Assembly: GCF_004000905.1 (NCBI RefSeq)
Contig: NZ_BIMD01000001.1
Span: 248,001-312,000 of the forward strand
DNA: 64,000 bases
Origin: Paenibacillus humicus NBRC 102415
GTDB lineage: Bacteria > Bacillota > Bacilli > Paenibacillales > Paenibacillaceae
Direction: 5' to 3'
Shown here: piece by piece, positions 17,307 to 26,016 of the stretch
How the letters are laid out: the number at the start of each line of letters is the position of its first letter
How positions within the stretch are numbered: the first letter of the stretch is position 1
The notes under the pieces: model-generated
What the model was told of the DNA's origin: nothing
Databases searched by the model: none
The model's input: the letters and a program-made list of their open reading frames with translations, nothing else
Made by a program: the position numbers and the translations under genes

Positions 17307-18386
17307 ATGATCAAAGCCAAAGCAGGAAAGTGGGCCGCGATCGGGACGCTTGTCGTATTTTTGTTCACGGGTTCGTTGGCGATATCAGGCACTGAAGCTT
17401 TTGCCGCCAGCTGCACGAACGGCTATGTCGGCTTGACGTTCGATGATGGCCCGAATCCAAGCAACACCGCGACGCTTCTGAACACGCTGAAGCAAAATGG
17501 CCTGCGGGCGACGATGTTCAACCTTGGCCAGAATGCTCAAAACAACCCGTCCCTCGTCCGCGACCAGCAGGCGGCAGGCATGTGGATCGGCAACCATTCC
17601 TGGTCCCATCCGCATATGACGCAGCTGAGCAGCGCGCAGATGTCGACGGAAATTGCGAGTACGCAGCAGACAATCCAGTCGATTACGGGAACGGCTCCGA
17701 AGCTGTTCCGCCCGCCGTACGGAGAAACCAATGCGACGTTGAAATCCATTGAAGCCCAGAATGGACTAACCGAAGTCATCTGGAACGTCGATTCCCAGGA
17801 TTGGAACGGCGCGACGACGGCCCAAATCGTGGCGGCTGCGGGCAGGCTGCAGAACGGCGATGTGATCCTGATGCATGACCAGTACCAGACGACCATTCAA
17901 GCCATTCCGCAAATCGCACAGAATCTGCAGAGCCGCGGCCTATGCTCCGGCATGATCTCGACGAGCACCGGCAGGGCGGTCGCGCCGGATGGCGGCAGCG
18001 GAGGCGGAGGCGGAACACCCGGCACAGCGACCAAGATGGAAGCAGAGAATATGACCAAAGGGGGGCAGTACACCTCGACGATCAGCTCGCCTTTCACCGG
18101 CGTCGCCTTATATGCCAACAATGATTTGGTGAAATACACGCAGAATTTCACGACCGGTACCCACACTTTCTCTCTCCGCGGAGCTTCGAGCAATTCTGCG
18201 ATGGCTCGAGTCGACTTGAAGATCGGCGGCGTGACGAAGGGGAGCTTCTACTTCGGAGGCAGCAGCCCCGCCGTCTATACGCTGAACAACGTCAGCCATG
18301 GAACCGGAAACCAAGAAATTCAGCTCGTGTGCACAACCGACAACGGAACATGGGATGTTTACTTGGACTACTTGGAGATCAATTAA
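17307..18386 (+). CDS. secreted CE4 polysaccharide deacetylase (probable acetylxylan esterase) with CBM36
   Basis: 359 residues. A signal peptide ends near AFA at 34. The CE4 NodB domain shows all motifs: TFDDGP (catalytic base and metal Asp), NHSWSHPHM (metal His pair), RPPYGE, the WNVDSQDW strand, and LMHD (catalytic His). A Gly-rich linker and a CBM36 nearly identical to that of the xylanase follow. CE4 enzymes act on chitin, peptidoglycan or acetylated xylan; the xylan-binding module and the xylanase neighbour point to acetylxylan. GGGAGG lies close before the ATG. Likely co-transcribed with the xylanase gene. Confidence 0.9.
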   Translation: MIKAKAGKWAAIGTLVVFLFTGSLAISGTEAFAASCTNGYVGLTFDDGPNPSNTATLLNTLKQNGLRATMFNLGQNAQNNPSLVRDQQAAGMWIGNHSWSHPHMTQLSSAQMSTEIASTQQTIQSITGTAPKLFRPPYGETNATLKSIEAQNGLTEVIWNVDSQDWNGATTAQIVAAAGRLQNGDVILMHDQYQTTIQAIPQIAQNLQSRGLCSGMISTSTGRAVAPDGGSGGGGGTPGTATKMEAENMTKGGQYTSTISSPFTGVALYANNDLVKYTQNFTTGTHTFSLRGASSNSAMARVDLKIGGVTKGSFYFGGSSPAVYTLNNVSHGTGNQEIQLVCTTDNGTWDVYLDYLEIN

Positions 18387-18496
18387 TGAGGCATGGAATA
18401 TCATGTAAGGAATGAATAAATTCAGATCATGGGCTGAAGTCTTGCGCCTCTTGCGGCGGGTTGCCGCAAAGAAATGATTGTCATCCTGGAAAACCG

Positions 18497-18526
18497 TCCC
18501 GGCGAGCTCTTTCGCCGGGATTTTTT
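18497..18526 (+). terminator. terminator of the xylan operon
   Basis: TCCCGGCGA and TCGCCGGGA pair around a 6-nt loop, followed by TTTTTT. It lies about 110 bp after the CE4 stop codon. A smaller hairpin (TTGCGGC/GCCGCAA) precedes it. Confidence 0.85.
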
Positions 18527-18717
18527 CATGATCATGGCGCATAAGAGCGCCGGTGAGCCTGACGGGCAGAAGGGGATGCGTTCAACCCATTCGACATGCT
18601 CCAAAGCTCATGAAGGAACAGTCGAAGGAAATCGTTGTCGCCGTGGAGAAATGATTGTTATACTAGTCGGCCATGTCACGCCAATTGGGCGAGAAGAGGC
18701 CATAAGGAGGCATGTCC

Positions 18718-19101
18718 ATGTTTGAGTATGAGTATTTGCATCATGTCAGCCTTTCTGTCCGGAATTTGGAGCAGGCGCACAAGTTTTATTCCGGACTCCT
18801 GGGTTTCACGCAGCTCGAGCGGCCTCCGTTCGATTCCAAGGGCGTTTGGTACGCGGTCGGCACACAGCAGCTTCATCTGCTGGAGAACCCTCTAGGAGAG
18901 ACGCTGCGGCAGGGGCCGATCGATACGATCGACGGGCATTTTGCCGTTTGGGTGAAAAGCTTCGCGAATACGATCGCGGAATTGGAGGCAAAGGGAATTC
19001 CTTATGAAGCGAGGCCAGGCAGCCTGGCGGGATTCTCGCAAATATTCGTACTCGATCCGGACCACAACATCATTGAGTTCGACGCCGCTTACGGTTCTTG
19101 A
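18718..19101 (+). CDS. VOC-superfamily (glyoxalase-like) protein
   Basis: 127 residues with two beta-alpha-beta-beta-beta halves. LHHVSLSVRNLEQAHKFYSG gives the first metal His, QLHLLEN a second, DGHFAVWVKS a third, and NIIEFDAA the terminal Glu: the usual four VOC metal ligands. AAGGAGG is 7 nt before the ATG at 18718; an ATG 6 nt upstream would be too close. Could be a glyoxalase, fosfomycin-resistance-like or dioxygenase-like enzyme; the sequence alone does not decide. Confidence 0.85.
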   Translation: MFEYEYLHHVSLSVRNLEQAHKFYSGLLGFTQLERPPFDSKGVWYAVGTQQLHLLENPLGETLRQGPIDTIDGHFAVWVKSFANTIAELEAKGIPYEARPGSLAGFSQIFVLDPDHNIIEFDAAYGS

Positions 19102-19177
19102 TTCGACTCACGGTATAATCGAAAATTCATCCCGTGATATAATGAACTATATATTATCATAAATAGGGATGGTGCAG

Positions 19178-19720
19178 ATGTCGGAGCAGCAAGTATACGT
19201 CCGGTTTCCCGAAGAAGCCGACGCCCGCGATTTGTCTGAGCTTTACAAGCGCAATCGGGAGTTCTTTGAAAGATTCTCTCCAAGCAACAAGGATGAGTAC
19301 TATACGGAAGAGCATCAGCTCCAAGCGATCAAAAAGAGCAAGATTGATATGACGGAGGATCGTAAATACGAATTTGTCATCTGCAGCAAAGAGGATGACC
19401 GAATTATCGGCAGTGCGGGGCTTACTTTTGTGGCGCGGGGACCGCTGCAGAGCTGCATGATCGGATATAGCCTGGATCAGGCTTATAATGGCAAAGGCTA
19501 TATGACGGAGGCCGTCATGCAGGTGGTTCGTTATGCCTTTGAAGAGCTGAAGTTCCACCGCATCGTCGGGGAAGTCTCCCCCCGGAATCCCGGATCGATT
19601 CGTGTGCTTGAAAAAGCCGGCTTCCACAAAGAAGGCATTTCCCGCAGCAATCTGAAGATCAACGGGGTATGGGAGGACCATCAGGTACTGGCTATTATCA
19701 ATCCGTCCGGGGATGCTTAG
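19178..19720 (+). CDS. GNAT acetyltransferase, RimJ/RimL type
   Basis: 180 residues. VRFPEEADARDLSELYKRNR starts the fold. MIGYSLDQAYNGKGYMTEAV is the acetyl-CoA pyrophosphate loop, and HRIVGEVSPRNPGSIRVLEK carries the conserved Asn region of the RimJ family. AGGGAT lies about 8 nt before the ATG at 19178. Family members acetylate ribosomal protein N-termini or small molecules; the target is unknown. Followed by a terminator at 19826. Confidence 0.85.
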   Translation: MSEQQVYVRFPEEADARDLSELYKRNREFFERFSPSNKDEYYTEEHQLQAIKKSKIDMTEDRKYEFVICSKEDDRIIGSAGLTFVARGPLQSCMIGYSLDQAYNGKGYMTEAVMQVVRYAFEELKFHRIVGEVSPRNPGSIRVLEKAGFHKEGISRSNLKINGVWEDHQVLAIINPSGDA

Positions 19721-19825
19721 GACTAATCATTTTTAATGCCTATCGGATGGCTCTTTTATTGGGAACGTTGACAAAAATTTCCGAAAAATTCGAACTCCAG
19801 AACGGATTGCAATGGTATAACACAA

Positions 19826-19852
19826 AACCGCGCCAAGCGCGGTTATTTTTTT
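19826..19852 (+). terminator. hairpin terminator after the GNAT gene
   Basis: AACCGCGC and GCGCGGTT pair around CAA, followed by a run of seven T. Confidence 0.8.
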
Positions 19853-20373
19853 AATGATAAAAAATTCCGTCCAGTATATATTCACATGAAATATCGATAA
19901 TGCAATTCCAGACATTTTTTTGCGAGCCGCGATCTGGGATGCCCGCGAGGTCTTGTGCGATTTGCTGAATCGCTTAGGATCGTAGTCTGATATTGGTCAT
20001 GTCATGCGCATCACAGGCATTTTGAAGAGTTATAGGAAGTCAAAGACACGATTAAAACTGATGTGCATGAAACCAATTGGAGTATTGGGAACACAGTGCA
20101 TGCAATCAATTGAAGCACTAAACAAGATGAAGTCTAGCCTCATTTTAATAAGGTTATTCACAAAACTCGTATTTTGTACATATGTCTAAAAATCAGCTCA
20201 ACTCCTTGTGTATCAGCCATTTAGATATATTGTTACACAAAATATGAATTGTTTTGGGATTCATCAATAAATAAGTTACCAATCCTCACTCTATCCCACT
20301 CATACTTCAATCCAGGCAATGTTGAAGAAGCCGATGTTCTGGATTTGTGAGTCAGATTAGTATGTTAAGCGTA
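19853..20373. other. gene-poor intergenic stretch
   Basis: About 520 bp, AT-richer than the host genes, with no ORF having both a ribosome binding site and protein-like composition. I see no RNA gene or repeat. Confidence 0.4.
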
Positions 20374-20436
20374 GCCCCTTCTACTGGCAACATGGCGGAA
20401 GGGGCTTTTCCATTGTCCGGAAAAGCCCCAGGCTAC
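20374..20436. terminator. nested hairpins, probable terminator
   Basis: GCCCCTTC pairs with GAAGGGGC around a 16-nt loop and is followed by TTTT. GGCTTTTCC and GGAAAAGCC form a second hairpin directly after. The upstream gene it would serve is not clear. Confidence 0.5.
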
Positions 20437-20464
20437 ATTCATTTAAGAACTTCATTTTGATTGG

Positions 20465-20743
20465 GTGATGCCTCGGTCACAAACTGCTGAAGAGATCTGC
20501 TACACATGCCGCTCATTCCCAGGAGTGCTGGAGCTGACGCATCAAGAGGCGGAGTACCTCCGTGAGCAGTTGATTGATGATTACATCCAGTTCTTCTTCG
20601 GTGATCGCAAGCTGAGTCTGTACCTGTATTCAGCATCTTCCAAAATCACGGGTACCTGGTCGAGAATGGCCGTATGGAAATGCGCTATCCGAGCCGCGCT
20701 CCTGAAGCTGAACATCCCGCCGGCGTCACCAACGTCGTTTTAA
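20465..20743 (+). pseudogene. possible remnant of a small gene
   Basis: The first 55 residues (LELTHQEAEYLREQLIDDYIQ) look coding. Further on, a different frame reads more naturally (NHGYLVENGRMEMRYPSRAP), suggesting a frameshift near 20630. No ribosome binding site and no family match that I recognise. Confidence 0.25.
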
Positions 20744-20810
20744 CCAGCCGAGCGCTGTTTTTTTTTCGTTGCCGTCAGAAAAGATGGCCATCGCGTAAGC
20801 GATGCTTTTT

Positions 20811-20845
20811 AAAAAAACAGCCACAGTTAAAGTACACTGTGGCTG
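20811..20845 (-). terminator. terminator of the small membrane protein gene
   Basis: On the minus strand CAGCCACAG pairs with CTGTGGCTG around a 10-nt loop, followed by seven T. It lies 6 nt past the stop of the 59-residue membrane protein. Confidence 0.85.
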
Positions 20846-20850
20846 AATAA

Positions 20851-21030
20851 CTATTTTCTTTTTGAACTTAAGACGACACTAGTAAGTAAGGAAATTTGAA
20901 TCGATATAATTATGACTACAACATATACACTTTGAATATCGGTAGATATATTTGCAATTGATGATATTATAAAGTATAAAATGAAACTGAGTAATAAGGA
21001 GGATAAGAAATATAGAATGTTTTTACCCAT
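20851..21030 (-). CDS. small two-helix membrane protein
   Basis: 59 residues. Two hydrophobic segments, ILYFLSSLLLSFILYFIISS and VYVVVIIISIQISLLTSVVL, are separated by a short polar turn, with a basic C-terminus (SSKRK). AGGAGGGG lies 4 nt before the ATG at 21028-21030, and a strong terminator follows, so this is probably a real gene although no family is recognised. Confidence 0.65.
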   Translation of the reverse strand: MGKNILYFLSSLLLSFILYFIISSIANISTDIQSVYVVVIIISIQISLLTSVVLSSKRK

Positions 21031-21255
21031 TTCACCCCTCCTATACATCGGTGATTTGATTTACCAACTGAAATGTATCAAATAATCTTTTTCCTCGGTT
21101 TGAGCCATTGGAACAACGGACAGTCCGAGATTCAGCTTATAGTTGCGCCAACCTGCCCTTTAGCTTAACGACAGAAGGAGCAGCAGCAGCGGCGGCAAAC
21201 TATTCCTGGATCACTGAACTAAAGTTCTCCGTTAGTTCAATAGGATATGGCTACG

Positions 21256-21440
21256 TTAAATATCGAATAACCCTCTGCCAATCAAGTTTACAGTAACCGG
21301 CTTCTTTCCGATTTCTCGTGACCATATAGACAATTGACCGATGCGGTGGATTTCGTGGGCGATCACGTGCCGCATTACTTCGCCGTATTCCACGCGTTTC
21401 CCGTTAGTTAACGAAACATAGAGCAGTTGCAGCTTGAAAA
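21256..21440 (-). pseudogene. DinB-family remnant (C-terminal fragment)
   Basis: The frame ending at 21256 reads YVSLTNGKRVEYGEVMRHVI then AHEIHRIGQLSIWSREIG, matching the last helix of DinB-family four-helix proteins, where the paired His bind metal. Nothing upstream encodes the first three helices; the frame runs straight into the 3' end of the RCC1-like gene. It therefore looks truncated. Confidence 0.5.
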
Positions 21441-21467
21441 ATGGCGTAAAGTTATTAATATTGAAAA

Positions 21468-22370
21468 CTAATTGCCGGGTAGTTGAATGCCGCGCCAGCT
21501 GCTTACATCGCATTGGCCATATTCATTATCACCCACAGCAATCATCGTGCCGTCCAATTTTAGACCGACTGTATGGGCACAACCAGCCGCAATCGCCACA
21601 ATATCGCGCCAATCACTTACATTACATTGGCCATACTCATTCCAACCCACAGCCGCCACAGTACCGTCCGATTTGAGGCCGATGGTGTGATTACTGCCCA
21701 CCGCTATCGCCACAATACCGCGCCAGACGCTCACATCGCATTGGCCATGTTTATTCAAACCCACAGCCGTCACCGAACCGTCCGATTTAAGACCGATGGT
21801 ATGAAGATAACCCGCCGCGACCGACACAATATCGCACCAGCCGCTTACATTGCATTGGCGATACCGATTATTACCCACAGCCGTCACCGTGCCGTCCATT
21901 TTAAGACCGATGGTATGCCAGTCACCCGCCGCGACTGCCACAATATCATGCCAGCCGCTTACATTGCATTCACCTTCATTATTTCGACCCACTGCTACTA
22001 CCGTCCCAGCCGATTTAAGCCCAATGGTACGACGCCAACCCGCCGCAACCGCTACAATATCACACCAGTCGTTTACATCGCATTGGCCATGCTTATTCCA
22101 ACCCACAGCCGCCACAGTACTGTCAGATTTAAGACCGATTGTATGAGCATTACCCGTGTTCGTCGCCATATGAACATTACCAGCCGCGACCGCCACAATA
22201 TCGCGCCAGTCGCTCACATCACATTGGCCATATTTATTATCACCCACAGCCGTCACCGTTCCGTCAGATTTAAGCCCAACGGTATGACGACGACCCGCCG
22301 CTATGGTATCTTTAGGCCAGCGTTTCACCTTTAACGCCGCCTGTCCGAGCCAGTCACCTTCAATGTTCAC
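21468..22370 (-). CDS. RCC1-like seven-repeat beta-propeller protein
   Basis: 300 residues, almost all of it about seven copies of a unit near 38-40 residues: IVAVAAGxxHTIGLKSDGTV, then AVGxNxxGQCxVSxW. This is the RCC1/BLIP-II-type propeller pattern. No signal peptide or extra domain is visible. The start is a GTG with AAGGTG 8 nt upstream. Bacterial members have varied roles, often as binding scaffolds; the function here is unknown. Every repeat keeps a Cys (GQCxV). Both neighbours are decayed or poorly supported, which fits an island of low constraint. Confidence 0.8.
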   Translation of the reverse strand: MNIEGDWLGQAALKVKRWPKDTIAAGRRHTVGLKSDGTVTAVGDNKYGQCDVSDWRDIVAVAAGNVHMATNTGNAHTIGLKSDSTVAAVGWNKHGQCDVNDWCDIVAVAAGWRRTIGLKSAGTVVAVGRNNEGECNVSGWHDIVAVAAGDWHTIGLKMDGTVTAVGNNRYRQCNVSGWCDIVSVAAGYLHTIGLKSDGSVTAVGLNKHGQCDVSVWRGIVAIAVGSNHTIGLKSDGTVAAVGWNEYGQCNVSDWRDIVAIAAGCAHTVGLKLDGTMIAVGDNEYGQCDVSSWRGIQLPGN

Positions 22371-22813
22371 TTGTTTATCACCTTCTATTTTTTGATTACA
22401 TATTCCATTAATCTGCTCTTAACGAGGCTTCCATATATTTCTTGGCAACCTCGTCAGTTTCCTTTATTTAACTAACGTGTCCTGTTACTTCAATCATCGG
22501 CTGCAGGTACCGACAGAGCCGGCAACGCTTCAAGTCATTGGTAATTCTGATCGCATTTGGACCATCAAGAATCAACAAAGTCCCATCCAATGCAGCCGAT
22601 CTCACTTCAGCCATATTAGTTCTGAATCTCAAGGTTCATTTTCGACTTCCCTTCTTGCTTGGGCCTCTAAAAGGAGTTCTTACAGTTTGTCCATTCAGTC
22701 TTTATCCCTGCACAATAAGAATAAGCAATCTTACGTCAGGTAGAACATCCATTGCATTTATAGGCGCAGCTCGATCAGATTTTAGTGAATGCATAGACTT
22801 GGAGGCTCTTTCA
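22371..22813. other. gene-poor stretch upstream of the esterase
   Basis: About 440 bp. The long frame running into the esterase from 22538 reads as non-protein-like sequence before the true start. A minus-strand scrap (DGTLLILDGPNAIRITNDLK) might be a gene remnant. Confidence 0.35.
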
Positions 22814-23647
22814 ATGATCATCAGTGCTGTGCCTTGGCGAGAAGTTTTTACAGACGAGGCCGCTCACACCATCACGGGCGATGTAAACATATACGAGTCA
22901 TTCCCGATTCCTCAGTTGGAGTCGGAGCGTAGGATTTGGGTTTATTTGCCGAGGAGTTATAATGAAAGCAATCGAAGCTACCCGGTCTACTACATGCAAG
23001 ATGGCCAAAACATGTTTGATCAAGCGACGTCCTGGGGAAGCGAATGGGGTGTCGACGAGGCACTGGAACAGATGGCACTGGAGGATCCAGCGCTGGAGGT
23101 GATCGTGGTCGCTATCGATCATGGGGGTGATCAACGCAACCATGAATATAATTTTACAACCAATGCGGAGTATAAGTTCGGAGGCAAAGGCGAGGCGTAT
23201 GCGGATTTCCTGGCGAAAACACTTAAACCCTATATCGACAGCCACTACCGGACTCTCCCTGAAGCGGAGCATACCATTATTGCCGGAAGTTCGTTTGGCG
23301 CTTACATCTCGTTGTATGCGGCTATTCGCTATCCGGATCAGTTTGGCCGTGTAGGCGGGGTTTCCTTTGTCATGTGGCACGACAGTGGCGGAATCATCCA
23401 ACTGATTGAAGAGTCGGATCTCTCCCCTGCGCTTCGCGTCTATCTAAGCATTGGAGAGCTGGAAACCGACAATCCCGATTTCAATCGGGCTGCTCGCGAG
23501 CATGTCGCGTTGACCTGCCAGACCTTGATCTCATCGGGGGTTCCGGAAGAGCAAATCCGATTCGACTTTATTCCTGGCGGAACCCATCACGAGTCCACAT
23601 GGAGCGTGCTGTTTCCTGACATGCATCGATGGCTGCTGCAGCCATAG
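22814..23647 (+). CDS. alpha/beta hydrolase, enterochelin-esterase-like
   Basis: 277 residues. RIWVYLPRSYNESNRSYPVY and YMQDGQNMFDQATSWGSEWG are typical of the Fes/IroE-like esterase family. The nucleophile elbow is AGSSFGAYIS, and the catalytic His is in PGGTHHESTW. No signal peptide. GGAGG is exactly 8 nt before the ATG at 22814, so upstream in-frame codons are not part of it. Members hydrolyse siderophore or other esters; no siderophore gene is adjacent, so the substrate stays open. Confidence 0.82.
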   Translation: MIISAVPWREVFTDEAAHTITGDVNIYESFPIPQLESERRIWVYLPRSYNESNRSYPVYYMQDGQNMFDQATSWGSEWGVDEALEQMALEDPALEVIVVAIDHGGDQRNHEYNFTTNAEYKFGGKGEAYADFLAKTLKPYIDSHYRTLPEAEHTIIAGSSFGAYISLYAAIRYPDQFGRVGGVSFVMWHDSGGIIQLIEESDLSPALRVYLSIGELETDNPDFNRAAREHVALTCQTLISSGVPEEQIRFDFIPGGTHHESTWSVLFPDMHRWLLQP

Positions 23648-23676
23648 GACGGTTATAAGGAAGGAAAAGCCCCCCC

Positions 23677-23715
23677 CCTCTTGTAAATGAACGATAGCTT
23701 TTCATTTACAAGAGG
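23677..23715. terminator. 15-bp-stem hairpin between convergent genes
   Basis: CCTCTTGTAAATGAA and TTCATTTACAAGAGG pair around 9 nt, between the esterase and the convergent ABC permease gene. No proper U-run follows on the plus strand, so it is a probable rather than certain terminator. Confidence 0.5.
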
Positions 23716-23764
23716 ACATTTTGATGTCAACCCTTTTTTTGGATAATCGCGACTTACGCTGACA

Positions 23765-24535
23765 TTAAGCGGCATTCCGTTTGTAAGCCCGCACCGCAAA
23801 CAGATAAGCGACGATCATGATTCCTAAGCACCACGCTAAAGCGACCCAGATATCGTTGCCCGCCGGTTGATTGGACAATAGTGCACGTATGGCTTCAACG
23901 ATAGACGTCACTGGCTGATTTTCGGCAAAGGCGCGTACAGCCGCCGGCATCGTATCGGTAGGGACAAAGGCCGAGCTGATAAAGGGCAGAAAAATCAACG
24001 GATAGGAAAAGGCGCTTGCACCTTCCATCGTCTTGGCGGACAGTCCGGCAATGGCCGCGATCCAGGTCAGAGCCAGCGTAAACAGTACGAGGATGCCGGC
24101 AACCGCAAGCCACGACAGTATCCCTGCCGACGAGCGGAAGCCCATCATGAGCGCGACGAGAATGATGATGATAATAGTCATGACGTTGGATACCACCGAG
24201 GTCAGCACATGCCCCCACAGCAAGGCGGAACGTTCGATCGGCATCGAGCGGAACCGCTCGATGATGCCCCGCTGCTTATCCATGAACAGGCGGTAAGCCA
24301 CATAGGCCACTCCGGTGGCGATAGCCATAAGCAATATGCCGGGCAACAGATAATTTACATAGTTGTCCGTACCGGTCTCGATCGCGCCGCCGAACACATA
24401 GACGAAGAGCAGCATCATGGCGATCGGAGTGATGCAGACGGTGAAGATCGTGTCCATGCTGCGGAAAATATGACGCATGGAGCGTCCGATCATCACGCTC
24501 ACGTCGCTGAAAAAATAAGTTTTTTCCGTTTCCAT
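23765..24535 (-). CDS. ABC-2 type transporter permease, DrrB-like
   Basis: 256 residues with six hydrophobic segments. FMDKQRGIIERFRSMPIERS is the typical ABC-2 loop, and FLPFISSAFVPTDTMPAAVR is the conserved segment before the last helix. Its ATG shares one base with the stop of the ATPase gene (TGATG), so the pair is translationally coupled. Probably a drug or lipid exporter. Last gene of the PadR-DUF1048 operon. Confidence 0.9.
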   Translation of the reverse strand: METEKTYFFSDVSVMIGRSMRHIFRSMDTIFTVCITPIAMMLLFVYVFGGAIETGTDNYVNYLLPGILLMAIATGVAYVAYRLFMDKQRGIIERFRSMPIERSALLWGHVLTSVVSNVMTIIIIILVALMMGFRSSAGILSWLAVAGILVLFTLALTWIAAIAGLSAKTMEGASAFSYPLIFLPFISSAFVPTDTMPAAVRAFAENQPVTSIVEAIRALLSNQPAGNDIWVALAWCLGIMIVAYLFAVRAYKRNAA

Positions 24536-25293
24536 CAGATGGCCTCCTTCTTGCCGATGATGGCGAGGAATATTTCCTCCAAGGTCGGCTGTTTTTCAAC
24601 GTACTCCACCTGCGTCTTCGGGAACAGCTGTTTCAGTTCCGCGAGCGTGCCGCTGGCGATGATCCTGCCCTCGTGCAGAATGGCCATTCGGTCCGCAAGC
24701 TGCTCGGCTTCCTCTAAATACTGAGTGGTCAGGAATACCGTCGTTCCGCCGTCGGCAAGCTCTTTTACAATCTTCCAAACCTCGATGCGCGCCTCGGGGT
24801 CAAGGCCGGTTGTCGGCTCGTCGAGGAAAATGATCCGCGGTTTGCCCACAAGGCTCAAGGCGATGTCCAGCCTGCGGCGCATGCCGCCCGAATAAGTGGA
24901 CGGCTTGCGGTCCGCCGCGTCCATTAAGCCGAAACGGTTCAGCAAATCGTCCGCAATTTGACTTGGATGATCCAGATGGCGCAGCTTGGCAATCAGGATC
25001 ACATTTTCCCGTCCGGTCAATATCTCGTCAACGGCGGCAAATTGCCCGGTAAGACTGATCGCATGCCGCACATGCTGAGGTTTTGACGCGACGTCGAATC
25101 CGTTTACGGTGGCGATGCCTCCGTCCTGCCGTTGAAGCGTAGTAAGGATATTGACAATGGTCGTTTTGCCCGCGCCGTTGGAGCCAAGCAAGGCGAATAT
25201 CTCCCCGCGCTTCACTTCCAGATCGACGCCCTTCAGGACTTCCCTGTCCTTGAAGGACATGCGCAGACCCTTCACTTCAATTGCTTTTCCCAT
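24535..25293 (-). CDS. ABC transporter ATP-binding protein, DrrA-like
   Basis: 252 residues. Walker A GSNGAGKTT, signature YSGGMRRRLDIA, Walker B RIIFLDEPTTGLD, and the switch His in LTTQYLEEAEQ (Gln in place of His, as in many DrrA-type proteins). GGGGG is 6 nt before the ATG. It overlaps the upstream DUF1048 gene by 17 nt. It energises the ABC-2 permease encoded next. Confidence 0.93.
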   Translation of the reverse strand: MGKAIEVKGLRMSFKDREVLKGVDLEVKRGEIFALLGSNGAGKTTIVNILTTLQRQDGGIATVNGFDVASKPQHVRHAISLTGQFAAVDEILTGRENVILIAKLRHLDHPSQIADDLLNRFGLMDAADRKPSTYSGGMRRRLDIALSLVGKPRIIFLDEPTTGLDPEARIEVWKIVKELADGGTTVFLTTQYLEEAEQLADRMAILHEGRIIASGTLAELKQLFPKTQVEYVEKQPTLEEIFLAIIGKKEAI

Positions 25294-25657
25294 CCCGATC
25301 CCCCCGTTTATTTTTGTTTTCGGCCATTTTTTTCATCGCCTTGTTGACCTCTAGAGCAACAGATTCTTGATAGATGTCCGCGTACGTTTTAGAACCCTTG
25401 ATCAATTCGTCGCAGAATGCCGCTACATCCCTGCCTGTCACCTCAAGCACGCCTTTCCCCAAGGCGGCCCCCTCTTCAAACAGGTCGACAATCCCCGAGA
25501 GCAAACCCGTCCCCACGGTCAGCTCGATCGGGCCGACCTTGAAGTAATAGTTCTCAATCTCTTTGTATACAATCTGATAATCCGGCGGGAGCGCTTTGAC
25601 ACGCGCCTTATGCGCACGCCACTCTTTTTTGCCTTTGATGATGTCTTGTATGCTCAT
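25277..25657 (-). CDS. DUF1048 family protein, copy A
   Basis: 126 residues from the ATG at 25655-25657 (AGGGGG 6 nt before). EWRAHKARVKALPPDYQIVY then KEIENYYF is the family pattern, an all-helical cytoplasmic protein of unknown biochemistry. In Bacillales, pairs of DUF1048 genes typically stand between a PadR regulator and an ABC exporter, as here. Paralogous to copy B. The longer in-frame extension to 25717 is antisense-like and lacks a start signal. Confidence 0.8.
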   Translation of the reverse strand: MSIQDIIKGKKEWRAHKARVKALPPDYQIVYKEIENYYFKVGPIELTVGTGLLSGIVDLFEEGAALGKGVLEVTGRDVAAFCDELIKGSKTYADIYQESVALEVNKAMKKMAENKNKRGDRDGKSN

Positions 25658-25659
25658 AA

Positions 25660-26016
25660 TCATCCCCCTAATTTGCCTATTTTTTTTGCGACAGCAGCAT
25701 TGAGCTGCTCGCGCCACTTGTCTTGATGGGACTTCGCTCCTTCTTCGCCGGCCAGCGCCGAACAGAAGCCTTTGATATCGTCGCCCAAAACCTCCTGGAC
25801 ACTTTGACCGTTTCCCGCCGTTTCTTCGAGCAAGCCGAGCACGCCGTCAAAAATGGGCATGAGGTTGCGGCCGGTGAAATCTGAATTTGGCCAAAGATAA
25901 GCATTGATTTGCTCCCATGCCTCTTGATAATCAGCCGGCAGCTTTTTAACACGCGATTCAAAAGCCTTCATTTCTTTCGTCATGTCGCTGCCCGTGATTT
26001 TTTCCCAAAAGTTCAT
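25660..26016 (-). CDS. DUF1048 family protein, copy B
   Basis: 118 residues. MKAFESRVKKLPADYQEAWE and QVQEVLGDDIKGFCSAL-like segments align with copy A (both have LPxDYQ and a GxDxxxFC motif). It overlaps the padR stop by 4 nt and ends 2 nt before copy A. Role unknown; probably an accessory of the ABC exporter or a modulator of PadR. Confidence 0.8.
   Translation of the reverse strand: MNFWEKITGSDMTKEMKAFESRVKKLPADYQEAWEQINAYLWPNSDFTGRNLMPIFDGVLGLLEETAGNGQSVQEVLGDDIKGFCSALAGEEGAKSHQDKWREQLNAAVAKKIGKLGG

Noticed and set aside
21108-21296. 62-codon plus-strand ORF
   Set aside because: No ribosome binding site, no protein-like features, and it overlaps the DinB remnant in antisense.
21468-22370. 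Non-coding satellite of about 120-bp period
   Set aside because: The period is a multiple of three and the minus strand encodes a continuous RCC1-like protein with a ribosome binding site.
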